Positions 1 through 4,283 of a DNA stretch of 5,610 bases are shown here, in pieces; positions within the stretch are counted from its first letter, which is position 1; every line of letters starts with the position of its first letter. Both the position numbers and the translations under genes were made by a program. The notes beneath the pieces were generated by a model that searched no databases, was not told the origin of the DNA, and was given only the letters and a program-made list of their open reading frames with translations. The stretch is from an uncultured Clostridia bacterium. Its GTDB lineage: Bacteria > Bacillota > Clostridia > Oscillospirales > CAG-272. The stretch lies in contig CAJGCM010000145.1 in the NCBI GenBank assembly GCA_904501765.1, positions 1 through 5,610 on the forward strand, given 5' to 3'.

Positions 1-246
1 TATCCAATTATAATAAGCCTTTTCTGCGGCTTCGTGCAGCCTTTTTGGTAACCTTTCTTTCGAGAGGGCTACCACCTCTTCGTCTGAAATAGTGCCGCTG
101 TCAAGCCTATCCCAATACAGTCTGTCAAAGACGACAGAAGCCAGAAGCTCGGCATCTGAGGCATTTTGTGTATATTTGCCGACCATATATAATGGGTCAA
201 AATGTACTAAAACCTGCCCAAAATCAAAAACAACGTTTTTTATCAT
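1..246 (-). CDS. HAD-superfamily hydrolase, N-terminal part (truncated by window edge)
   Basis: The first 82 residues of a minus-strand protein are visible; the rest lies beyond the left edge. It opens with MIKNVVFDFGQVLVHFDP, the HAD motif I region: a hydrophobic strand ending in Asp8, the expected phosphoryl-accepting nucleophile. Position 10, usually the second Asp, is Gly, as in the YihX-like branch of HAD subfamily IA (FDxGxV). Residues 45-59 (WDRLDSGTISDEEVV) match the cap-domain start typical of that branch. Such enzymes are cytosolic Mg-dependent phosphatases acting on small sugar phosphates or nucleotides; the substrate cannot be inferred here. The start at 246 is supported by an AGGAAGGGAG ribosome binding site just upstream and by a good minus-strand promoter. 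Family assignment is firm; specific function is not. Confidence 0.87.
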   Translation of the reverse strand, partial: MIKNVVFDFGQVLVHFDPLYMVGKYTQNASDAELLASVVFDRLYWDRLDSGTISDEEVVALSKERLPKRLHEAAEKAYYNWI

Positions 247-276
247 AATAGAATATATCTCCCTTCCTTTTAGGCT

Positions 277-305
277 ATTATATCATTTAAGGAAGAAAAA
301 ATCAA
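277..305 (-). promoter_or_regulatory. Sigma-A promoter of the HAD gene
   Basis: Read on the minus strand, TTGATT (300-305) and TATAAT (277-282) are separated by 17 bases. The -10 is a perfect consensus and the -35 matches at 4 of 6. Transcription would begin near 270, giving a short leader that holds the ribosome binding site before the ATG at 246. Confidence 0.65.
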
Positions 306-439
306 GAAGAAATATACTGTTTATATGGTTACATAACGAAGAGAGTGAATAAAAGGATAGCTTCAGCATATAATAAAACGAGAGTATTGCAATATGAAAA
401 ACAACCCGGTCAAATTTAAAAATATTTCCCTTAAAGGTA

Positions 440-468
440 TTGACAATTGACATTTTGGATGTTATAAT
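440..468 (+). promoter_or_regulatory. Perfect consensus sigma-A promoter of the tRNA operon
   Basis: TTGACA (440-445), a 17-base spacer and TATAAT (463-468) match the housekeeping consensus at all 12 positions. A second TTGACA overlaps at 447-452 but is too close to the -10 to serve it. An A/T-rich run lies upstream at about 414-427 and could act as an UP element. Transcription would start near 475, about 28 bases before the tRNA-Leu gene. A promoter this strong is expected for stable RNA genes. Confidence 0.85.
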
Positions 469-502
469 AATATGGCAATATGGAAGGCAATAGGTCTTTT
501 AT

Positions 503-590
503 GCCGGAATGGCGGAATTGGCAGACGCCCGGGACTTAAAATCCCGTGAGATTTTTTCTCGTACCGGTTCGACCCCGGCTTCCGGCACCA
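503..590 (+). tRNA. tRNA-Leu (anticodon UAA)
   Basis: A class II tRNA of 88 bases including an encoded CCA. The acceptor stem pairs GCCGGAA (503-509) with TTCCGGC (580-586), with discriminator A587 and CCA at 588-590. The anticodon stem CGGGA/TCCCG (530-534/542-546) encloses loop CTTAAAA, placing TAA at 537-539, which reads UUA and by wobble UUG. The long variable arm (TGAGA, T-rich loop, TCTCG) is typical of tRNA-Leu. The T loop is TTCGACC; the outermost T-stem pair is an A563-C579 mismatch, a small oddity. It is first in a two-tRNA operon, six bases before the initiator tRNA. Confidence 0.96.
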
Positions 591-596
591 TAATAT

Positions 597-674
597 CGCG
601 GAGTGGAGCAGTCTGGTAGCTCGCCGGGCTCATAACCCGGAGGTCATGAGGTTCAAATCCCATCTCCGCAACCA
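597..674 (+). tRNA. Initiator tRNA-Met (anticodon CAU), with an extra base in the T stem
   Basis: The acceptor stem pairs CGCGGAG (597-603) with CTCCGCA (664-670), leaving the C1-A72 mismatch (C597, A670) that marks a bacterial initiator tRNA. The anticodon stem is CCGGG/CCCGG (624-628/636-640), giving the three consecutive G-C pairs also diagnostic of the initiator; CAT is at 631-633. CCA is encoded at 672-674. The total is 78 bases, whereas 77 is usual for this type. The extra base is in the T arm: ATGAGG (646-651) faces CCCAT (659-663), so the stem pairs only if A649 is bulged. The gene may still be functional, but its 3' half is unusual, and related 3' fragments lie downstream. Confidence 0.93.
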
Positions 675-745
675 AAAAAGAAACCAACCCTCGTGGTTGG
701 TTTTCTTTTTTGCGTCTTTGACGGCGAGATGGGGTTTGAACCTCA
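673..745 (+). repeat. 73-bp direct repeat, copy 1 (terminator plus inverted tRNA 3' fragment)
   Basis: This segment is identical to 1230-1302, offset 557 bases. It starts at the last C of the tRNA CCA end and contains the terminator hairpin (674-711), then GCGTCTTTGACG (a short inverted repeat CGTC/GACG at 713-722), then GGCGAGATGGGGTTTGAAC. Read on the minus strand, 728-746 is nearly the same as the 3' end of the initiator tRNA (648-666): 18 of 19 bases, from GAGGTTCAAA through CCCATCTC. The repeat therefore carries a tRNA T-arm/acceptor fragment facing the tRNA from which it appears derived. Confidence 0.9.
674..711 (+). terminator. Terminator of the tRNA operon
   Basis: Starting at the final A of the tRNA, an A-rich arm ending in CCAACC (674-689) pairs with GGTTGG followed by TTTTCTTTTTT (695-711); the loop is CTCGT (690-694). 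T704 is bulged. The A and T tracts on both sides mean it should stop transcription from either strand. The same hairpin recurs at 1231-1268 and, with its loop inverted, at 3364-3401. Confidence 0.9.
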
Positions 746-765
746 GGGCCTCCGGCCCTTTGGAG

Positions 766-862
766 CGGTTTTGCGGCACCTCTTACGTTTTAGCTTGTTT
801 TGTAAATAAAAGCATCGCTTATATCCTTGCGTCTAAAACAAATACCATAGCCGCAAAAACCG
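766..862. repeat. Nested imperfect inverted repeat of about 97 bp
   Basis: Outer arms CGGTTTTGCGGC (766-777) and GCCGCAAAAACCG (850-862) are complementary apart from one extra A. Inside them GTTTTAG (787-793) pairs with CTAAAAC (833-839). The centre shows no coding signal. It could be a decayed miniature inverted-repeat element or a structured RNA remnant; no target-site duplication was recognised. Confidence 0.5.
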
Positions 863-879
863 GGGTCAAACATTGCGCA

Positions 880-903
880 ATTTTTCGTGTCCGCCCGAAA
901 AAT
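880..903. other. Short hairpin without T tract
   Basis: ATTTTTCG (880-887) and CGAAAAAT (896-903) form an 8-bp perfect inverted repeat around an 8-base loop. It lacks a following T run, so it is not a typical terminator. It lies immediately before the tRNA-like fragment at 909-967. Role unknown. Confidence 0.45.
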
Positions 904-908
904 CGCAA

Positions 909-967
909 ATAACCCGGAGCAAATTAGCACATAGCCGGAACTAATAGCAAATCCCATCTCCCAGGCC
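909..967 (+). pseudogene. Decayed 3' half of an initiator tRNA gene
   Basis: ATAACCCGGAG at 909-919 is identical to the anticodon-loop/anticodon-stem part of the intact initiator tRNA (632-642). CAAATCCCATCTCC at 948-961 is identical to its T-loop/acceptor part (654-667), and GGCCA follows where the acceptor/CCA end would be. The intervening segment is 28 bases instead of 11, holding a second CCGGAA-like piece. No 5' half is recognisable. Like the intact tRNA, it is directly followed by an A-rich terminator hairpin, which supports it being the remnant of a tRNA 3' end rather than chance similarity. Confidence 0.6.
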
Positions 968-1000
968 AAAAAACGGCAGGTTTTGACCTGCCGTTTTTTT
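968..1000 (+). terminator. Rho-independent terminator after the tRNA remnant
   Basis: AACGGCAGGT (972-981) pairs perfectly with ACCTGCCGTT (986-995) around a TTTG loop, flanked by an A run and followed by T at 994-1000. It is strong and potentially bidirectional. It differs in sequence from the CCAACC family of hairpins at 674 and 1231, so it did not arrive with them. Confidence 0.88.
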
Positions 1001-1002
1001 AT

Positions 1003-1168
1003 CCAAGCCGCAGGCTTGGTATATCATCGCTGTTAGGCGCATATCATCACCGAAGGTGTATATCATCACGCATTAGCGTGTATTTCTGCGGCTTGATGAT
1101 ATGCAAAACTTCGTTTTGGTGATATACAATGCTATGCATTGATGATATACACGGCTCCGCCGTGATTG
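1003..1168. repeat. Array of seven short palindromes separated by TATATCATC / GATGATATA
   Basis: Seven small hairpins differ in sequence but are joined by a near-constant linker. Left half: CCAAGCC-GCA-GGCTTGG (1003-1019), GCT-GTTA-GGC (1029-1038), CACC-GAA-GGTG (1048-1058) and CACGC-ATTA-GCGTG (1067-1080), with linkers TATATCATC (1020-1028), ATATCATC (1041-1048) and TATATCATC (1059-1067). Right half: CAAAAC-TTC-GTTTTG (1104-1118), CAATGC-TAT-GCATTG (1127-1141) and CACGGC-TCC-GCCGTG (1150-1164), with linkers in the opposite sense at 1095-1102, 1118-1126 and 1141-1149. The orientation flips near 1081-1094, where CTGCGGCTTG (1086-1095) is the exact reverse complement of 1004-1013. Left and right linkers can therefore pair, giving a long stem studded with hairpins. 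Arm sequences vary while pairing is kept, which suggests selection or a copying mechanism acting on structure. I know no established name or function. Confidence 0.85.
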
Positions 1169-1171
1169 AGT

Positions 1172-1190
1172 ACGAGAGTTCAAATCCCGT
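1172..1190 (+). other. T-arm-like tRNA fragment
   Basis: GTTCAAATCCC at 1178-1188 is identical to 651-661 in the initiator tRNA, and the flanks ACG (1172-1174) and CGT (1188-1190) are complementary, as in a T stem. No other tRNA parts are present. It sits between the palindrome array and the second copy of the terminator repeat, in the same position relative to that terminator family as the true tRNA end, but separated by about 40 bases. Confidence 0.45.
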
Positions 1191-1200
1191 AAGTAACACG

Positions 1201-1230
1201 CCGAAAATATCTTTTTTATAGCCCTTTCAC
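1201..1230 (+). repeat. 30-bp terminator-flanking repeat, also found at 3334-3363
   Basis: These 30 bases match 3334-3363 at 25 of 30 positions without gaps (CCGAAAA, ATCT, TTTTATA, CCTTTC blocks). In both places they end directly at the A-rich arm of a CCAACC hairpin. The two terminators are therefore parts of a larger dispersed repeat, not independent hairpins. Confidence 0.7.
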
Positions 1231-1302
1231 AAAAAAGAAACCAACCCTCGTGGTTGGTTTTCTTTTTTGCGTCTTTGACGGCGAGATGGGGTTTGAACCT
1301 CA
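1230..1302 (+). repeat. 73-bp direct repeat, copy 2
   Basis: Identical to 673-745. Copy 2 is not preceded by a tRNA. On the minus strand its right end again reads TGAGGTTCAAACCCCATCTC, an initiator-tRNA-like T arm and acceptor end. Complete identity across 73 bases next to decayed sequence implies a recent duplication or ongoing sequence homogenisation. Confidence 0.9.
1231..1268 (+). terminator. Second copy of the CCAACC hairpin terminator
   Basis: Same hairpin as at 674-711: an A-rich arm ending in CCAACC (1231-1246), loop CTCGT (1247-1251), and GGTTGG with T tracts (1252-1268). No gene reads into it in this window, which suggests that it travelled as part of a repeat. Confidence 0.8.
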
Positions 1303-1526
1303 CGAGCTTCACTCTCTGGCACGCTCTGCATTGCCATTCGTACTTTTCACCAGCCTTGTTCGCACCCAAGATTTAAAAATCATTTTAAACTACAACAGCG
1401 GAGCGGGATCCATTCCGCCTATACGGAGGCGGAATATTGCCAGCTCGGAGCACACAGGCAATGATTCGCACAAACAAATCGATTTCCTCAAAGTAAAAGA
1501 GCGGCAAATAACTCAAACTTTTGAAT
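1303..1526. other. Gene-free stretch with one strong hairpin
   Basis: No credible coding region is visible; the open frame crossing it begins inside the terminator hairpin and reads antisense to tRNA-like sequence. The notable element is a hairpin at 1412-1435: ATTCCGCCT and AGGCGGAAT pair perfectly (9 bp) around loop ATACGG. It has no T run and is not a standard terminator. Confidence 0.5.
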
Positions 1527-1562
1527 AAAAAACAGCAGGGCTTTGCGCTCTGCTATTTTTTT
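1527..1562. terminator. Bidirectional terminator overlapping the stop codon of the XRE gene
   Basis: AGCAGGGC (1534-1541) pairs with GCTCTGCT (1547-1554), with one G-U pair and loop TTTGC. A six-A run (1527-1532) lies on one side and seven T (1556-1562) on the other, so it works for both strands. The minus-strand stop codon TAG (1553-1555) is inside the stem, making this the terminator of the XRE gene. Confidence 0.85.
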
Positions 1563-1831
1563 ATATTGTGTTCGTTTATAAACGCTTTTATGTCTTTAAG
1601 AAGCTTTATATCATCCTCTGTAACAGTGGAGTAATCGCCAAGATTTAATAGATAACGAGGGTCGAGATTGAGAATCTGACAAATGCGGCGAAGCTGCTCT
1701 AAATTAGGCTCTTGAACATCACGCTCAATTTTGGAATAACTTGACTGGTTCATAGGAATAAGATTTGCCATATCTCTTTGAGATAAATCCATATCTTCTC
1801 TTACGCTTCGTATTTTTTCGCCAATATACAT
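1553..1831 (-). CDS. XRE/Cro-CI family transcriptional regulator
   Basis: A 92-residue protein with one HTH domain of the lambda repressor/Cro type at about residues 6-61. LSQRDMANLI forms the first helices, MNQSSYSKIERD the recognition helix with its conserved SxIE core, and EPNLEQLRRICQILNL the closing helices. Residues 62-92 form a short charged tail, probably for dimer contacts; there is no peptidase or ligand domain. It should be a small cytosolic DNA-binding repressor. The start is set by AAAGGAGG nine bases upstream. It is divergent from the zinc-ribbon gene and lies 48 bases from that gene's promoter, so repression of that promoter and of itself is plausible. Such single-domain regulators are typical of mobile and defence regions. 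Family is clear; targets are inferred. Confidence 0.93.
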   Translation of the reverse strand: MYIGEKIRSVREDMDLSQRDMANLIPMNQSSYSKIERDVQEPNLEQLRRICQILNLDPRYLLNLGDYSTVTEDDIKLLKDIKAFINEHNIKK

Positions 1832-1879
1832 TTCTTGTTCCCTCCTTTTTGCTTGTTATAGCATTTTTAACTAAAATCA

Positions 1880-1908
1880 TTGACAAATAGTTGATGGTAC
1901 GATATAAT
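1880..1908 (+). promoter_or_regulatory. Perfect consensus sigma-A promoter of the zinc-ribbon/GIY-YIG genes
   Basis: TTGACA (1880-1885), 17 bases, TATAAT (1903-1908): all 12 positions match. Transcription would start near 1915, leaving a leader of about 114 bases. AACTA (1869-1873) and TAGTT (1888-1892) form an inverted repeat across the -35, a possible repressor site. The promoter shows that a potential ATG at 1891 cannot be the gene start, because it lies between the -35 and the -10. Confidence 0.85.
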
Positions 1909-1936
1909 ACAACTCAAGAGTTAAAAAACAACTCAA
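1909..1936. promoter_or_regulatory. Candidate operator repeats at the transcription start
   Basis: ACAACTCAA occurs twice (1909-1917 and 1928-1936), 19 bases apart, and the first copy is also half of the inverted repeat AACTC-AA-GAGTT (1911-1922). The position over the predicted start site suits a repressor such as the adjacent XRE protein. A hairpin ATAATA/TATTAT (1945-1960) follows in the leader. Binding is inferred from geometry only. Confidence 0.4.
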
Positions 1937-2028
1937 TTATGCAGATAATAGTTCTATTATGCTTAAAATTACCAGGGTTGTTGCACAGAAGCTTCGGCCG
2001 CGCACACCTTTTATTTTTGGAGGTATTT

Positions 2029-2466
2029 ATGAAATGTCCCTGTTGCCAAAGAATTGTTTCCGCTGATGCGAAAGCATGTCCTAATTGCGGCAAAAACATC
2101 GACGCTTACCTAAAGGCGAAAAGAGCCAATGATCCGCATTACACAGCTATCGTTAACTCTTGGTGGAAAATTGTTATTTCTATTATTGTCCCGGTTGTCA
2201 TAATATCCGTTATGATTGCTTGTTCTGTATTCTTTTCAAGCCAGGGCGCTTATTACAATGAGCTTTGCGAAATAGCTCCCGGGAAATATGCCGACGGTTA
2301 TCAAAGTAAAGCAACCATTTTTTCTGCAATTTCATTTGTAAGCTGGTTAGCGACGCTGGCGGCCTGTATTTTTCTTTTCTTGAAAGCAAAGAAGATAATA
2401 TGTGCTCAGTGGGAAAATATACAAAAAGAAAAAGCACTGCTCGTTGATGAGTCCAAGTTTAAGTAA
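2029..2466 (+). CDS. Small zinc-ribbon protein with two transmembrane helices
   Basis: A 145-residue protein beginning MKCPCCQ. Cys3 and Cys6 (with an extra Cys5) and Cys17 and Cys20 form a short CxxC...CxxC zinc ribbon (ACPNCGKNI), followed by a charged linker. Two hydrophobic helices follow at about 45-69 (WWKIVISIIVPVVIISVMIA) and 95-118, joined by an outer loop of about 25 residues, then a charged tail with many Lys. The likely topology has the ribbon and tail in the cytosol. The start at 2029 has GGAGG five bases upstream; a longer frame from 1891 is rejected because it begins inside the promoter. Zinc-ribbon membrane proteins of this design are widespread in Firmicutes and mostly uncharacterised. 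It precedes the GIY-YIG gene by 61 bases on the same strand, probably in one transcript. I do not recognise a specific function. Confidence 0.85.
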   Translation: MKCPCCQRIVSADAKACPNCGKNIDAYLKAKRANDPHYTAIVNSWWKIVISIIVPVVIISVMIACSVFFSSQGAYYNELCEIAPGKYADGYQSKATIFSAISFVSWLATLAACIFLFLKAKKIICAQWENIQKEKALLVDESKFK

Positions 2467-2527
2467 ACATATTACACATAGCTAAAAACGACTAAAAAGA
2501 AATGAAAATCAAACAAAAGACAAAGAT

Positions 2528-3280
2528 ATGGATGAAATAAGAGCTTTCAGCCCTGAGGTTTGCGAAGAACTTAAATATTACGTTTACCGTTTGGTAGATC
2601 CAAGGAATGGCAATACCTTTTACGTAGGAAAAGGGAAAAATAACAGAGTCTTCGCTCATGTCGAATGCGCATTAGCTACATATTCAGACGTGGATTACTC
2701 TCCTGAAACAGACGATGATCAAAATTTAAAATATAAAACTATCCGCGCAATACAGGATGCAGGACTGGATGTTATACATATTATACAAAGATACGGTTTG
2801 AGTGAACACGATGCCTTGGTAATTGAAAGCGCTCTTATTGATGTCTATTGTTTAGAACAGCTGACGAATAAAATTAAAGGACATTCTTCAAACGAGCCTG
2901 AAAATGCGATTACGTTAGAAAAAAGATTGTCTGCCAGCGAGTTTGACGAGAGTATGATACCTTGCTCCTTTATGATTATTAAGGTGAAAAACTATATGGT
3001 TGATCAAAGAGGAAGTCGCTATGAAGCAACGCGGTCCTCTTGGCGTGTAAACCTGTCAGAGGCACAAAAATATCAATATGTCCTCTCTGTTACGGGTGGA
3101 ATTGTTTATGAAGTGTATAAAGTACATGAGTGGCACTACCACCATGGTGAAAGTGGACGAGTTGAATTCACGGGTGAAAAAGCCGAAGAAAACATACGAG
3201 ATTTGTTTGTTAATAAAAAGATTCCTGCAAAATATAGAAAAAAAGGACAGGCAAGTCCGTGTTTGTATGGCAAAAAATAA
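2528..3280 (+). CDS. GIY-YIG nuclease-like protein with a C-terminal, possibly PUA-like, domain
   Basis: A 250-residue cytosolic protein. Residues 17-22 (YYVYRL) stand for the GIY motif and 31-36 (FYVGKG) for YIG. Arg40 in KNNRVFAH is the expected catalytic Arg, Glu100 in VIESALID the metal-binding Glu, and Asn114 in QLTNK the conserved Asn. The pattern YxVGKGxxxRxFxH resembles the LEM-3-like GIY-YIG branch, with an insertion at about 50-66. Residues 145-250 form a second domain: YEATRSSWRV (165-174), YVLSVTGGIVYEVYKV (184-199), EFTGEKA (213-219), IRDLFVNKKIP (223-233) and a YRKKGQASPCLY tail. From memory this looks like a PUA/EVE-like fold, which in other nucleases reads modified bases, but that is tentative. 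No strong ribosome binding site is visible; a 12-codon frame at 2502-2540 overlaps the start. Nuclease fold is likely; biological role is inferred as defence or DNA processing. Confidence 0.82.
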   Translation: MDEIRAFSPEVCEELKYYVYRLVDPRNGNTFYVGKGKNNRVFAHVECALATYSDVDYSPETDDDQNLKYKTIRAIQDAGLDVIHIIQRYGLSEHDALVIESALIDVYCLEQLTNKIKGHSSNEPENAITLEKRLSASEFDESMIPCSFMIIKVKNYMVDQRGSRYEATRSSWRVNLSEAQKYQYVLSVTGGIVYEVYKVHEWHYHHGESGRVEFTGEKAEENIRDLFVNKKIPAKYRKKGQASPCLYGKK

Positions 3281-3333
3281 CGCCATCTATTTTGCGGACA
3301 ATTGATTTTGACCTTACACCCTTAATCGCTCCC

Positions 3334-3363
3334 CCGAAAAAATCTATTTTATATTCCTTTCGC
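3334..3363 (+). repeat. 30-bp terminator-flanking repeat, second copy
   Basis: Matches 1201-1230 at 25 of 30 ungapped positions and ends, as there, directly at the A-rich arm of a CCAACC hairpin. It shows that the terminator here belongs to the same dispersed repeat family as the one at 1231. Confidence 0.7.
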
Positions 3364-3401
3364 AAAAAGAAAACCAACCACGAGGGTTGGTTTTCTTTTT
3401 T
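3364..3401. terminator. Bidirectional terminator between the GIY-YIG and AraC genes (loop-inverted family member)
   Basis: A perfect 16-bp stem: an A-rich arm ending in CCAACC (3364-3379) and GGTTGG plus T tracts (3385-3400), loop ACGAG. It lies between two convergent genes and serves both. The loop is the exact reverse complement of CTCGT in the copies at 674 and 1231, although the left flank is in the same orientation as at 1201-1230. Confidence 0.9.
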
Positions 3402-3428
3402 GTTATTCTGCGGAATTTTTTATGGGAG

Positions 3429-4217
3429 TTATTTCTTGGAGTATTTACCCGGGGTTTGTCCGGTATATCGTTTAAACATTTTTGCAAAGTAATATATATC
3501 AGAGTAGCCGACACGCTCCGAAGTTTCTCTGATTGAAAATCCACTGATGAGCAACGTTTTTGCATGCTCGATTCTTATACTGTTGCGATAATCTGACGGT
3601 GTTCTGCCTGTTGCAGAGAGAAAATTCTTTTCAAGATTAGAAACGCTCATGTTGCTTAAAGAAGCAAGCTCCGATATGCTTATATTTTCAAAATATCTGT
3701 TGTTAAGAAAATTGAAGGCAAATGAAATTCGTTTTTTGGAGGCAATAACTCCCGCATTGGCATCAATCTCCTGTAGAAGTAATGAAATGAGAAAGAGCAG
3801 ATTGCCAAGAGCGCTGATTGTGTAGGCATAAGGGCGTGCTGTATAGAGATTGTATATATCAACGAAGCGCTGCAAAGCCCCGTCGACGTCAAACGGACTT
3901 ACAAGTCTTGGCTTGTCCCAGAGGCTTACCTTCTCACCATTATCAAATATCTCAAAGTCTATCTGATAGTATTCGATTCTACTGTCGATCACTCTGTTTA
4001 CATAATTGGAGCCGTAGGGCAAAAAAAGAATATCGTTATCACGGCTTACGCACTCGCTCCCGTCCTCAAAGGTATGCCGATGGCCGCCCTTAAGGTAAAA
4101 AACAAGGCTGTTTGAATGTCTGTTCCGTCTGTAATAGTACGGAAGAACGTCACGCTCGGCTTTATATTTTACACTTCTTATTCTTATATCTAACCGCCCC
4201 TCGTCGAGATTAAACAT
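3429..4217 (-). CDS. AraC-family transcriptional regulator
   Basis: A 262-residue regulator. The N-terminal part (about 10-95) has a cupin-like sensor pattern, with VFYLKGGHRHTFEDG and ILFLPYGSNYVNRV marking the beta-barrel strands that bind a small ligand. Residues 110-160 are a helical linker. The C-terminal domain (about 163-262) holds both AraC helix-turn-helix motifs: ISELASLSNMSVSNLEKNFL (181-200), and IRETSERVGYSDIYYFAKMF (229-248) with the conserved GYSDxxYFxKxFKRYTGxTPxxY signature. The start at 4217 has a GGAAAGGA ribosome binding site, and a minus-strand promoter lies upstream. It is divergent from the SDR/UxuA-like genes and most likely activates them in response to a sugar acid such as a hexuronate. 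The ligand is an inference from the neighbours. Confidence 0.95.
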   Translation of the reverse strand: MFNLDEGRLDIRIRSVKYKAERDVLPYYYRRNRHSNSLVFYLKGGHRHTFEDGSECVSRDNDILFLPYGSNYVNRVIDSRIEYYQIDFEIFDNGEKVSLWDKPRLVSPFDVDGALQRFVDIYNLYTARPYAYTISALGNLLFLISLLLQEIDANAGVIASKKRISFAFNFLNNRYFENISISELASLSNMSVSNLEKNFLSATGRTPSDYRNSIRIEHAKTLLISGFSIRETSERVGYSDIYYFAKMFKRYTGQTPGKYSKK

Positions 4218-4253
4218 ACCGATTCGTTCCTTTCCTATTTAATACATACAGCA

Positions 4254-4283
4254 AGTATAGCACATCCTTCGGTTATCAGTCAA
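4254..4283 (-). promoter_or_regulatory. Promoter of the AraC-type gene
   Basis: On the minus strand TTGACT (4278-4283) and TATACT (4254-4259) are separated by 18 bases, with TGC directly before the -10 (extended -10). Both boxes match the consensus at 5 of 6. The -35 overlaps one copy of the repeated ATTGACT motif, consistent with autoregulation. Confidence 0.65.

Noticed and set aside
92..352. Plus-strand open frame of 86 codons
   Set aside because: It is antisense to the HAD gene, whose motif I, ribosome binding site and promoter are clear.
499..687. Minus-strand open frame of 62 codons
   Set aside because: It is antisense to the two tRNA genes; its MGFEPHDLRV-type product is the usual artefact of translating tRNA T arms.
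646..912. Plus-strand open frame of 88 codons starting in the initiator tRNA
   Set aside because: It starts inside the tRNA, crosses the terminator and has no ribosome binding site or recognisable domain.
1003..1168. CRISPR array
   Set aside because: The constant element is only 9 bases, the variable parts are self-complementary, orientation flips midway and no cas genes are present.
1073..1528. Overlapping open frames on both strands (1073-1369 minus, 1250-1528 plus)
   Set aside because: Both run through the terminator hairpin and the inverted tRNA fragment; no ribosome binding site, low-complexity products, no family resemblance.
590..1552. Insertion sequence or integrase-bearing element
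   Set aside because: No transposase or integrase fragments and no clear terminal repeats with target duplications were found; only tRNA-derived pieces hint at integration.
1891..2028. Upstream start for the zinc-ribbon protein (46 extra residues)
   Set aside because: The ATG lies between the -35 and -10 of a perfect promoter and has no ribosome binding site; GGAGG precedes the ATG at 2029.
2502..2540. Twelve-codon leader peptide overlapping the GIY-YIG start
   Set aside because: Lys-rich frame without a ribosome binding site or attenuator-like structure; noted in the gene entry but not supported as a gene.
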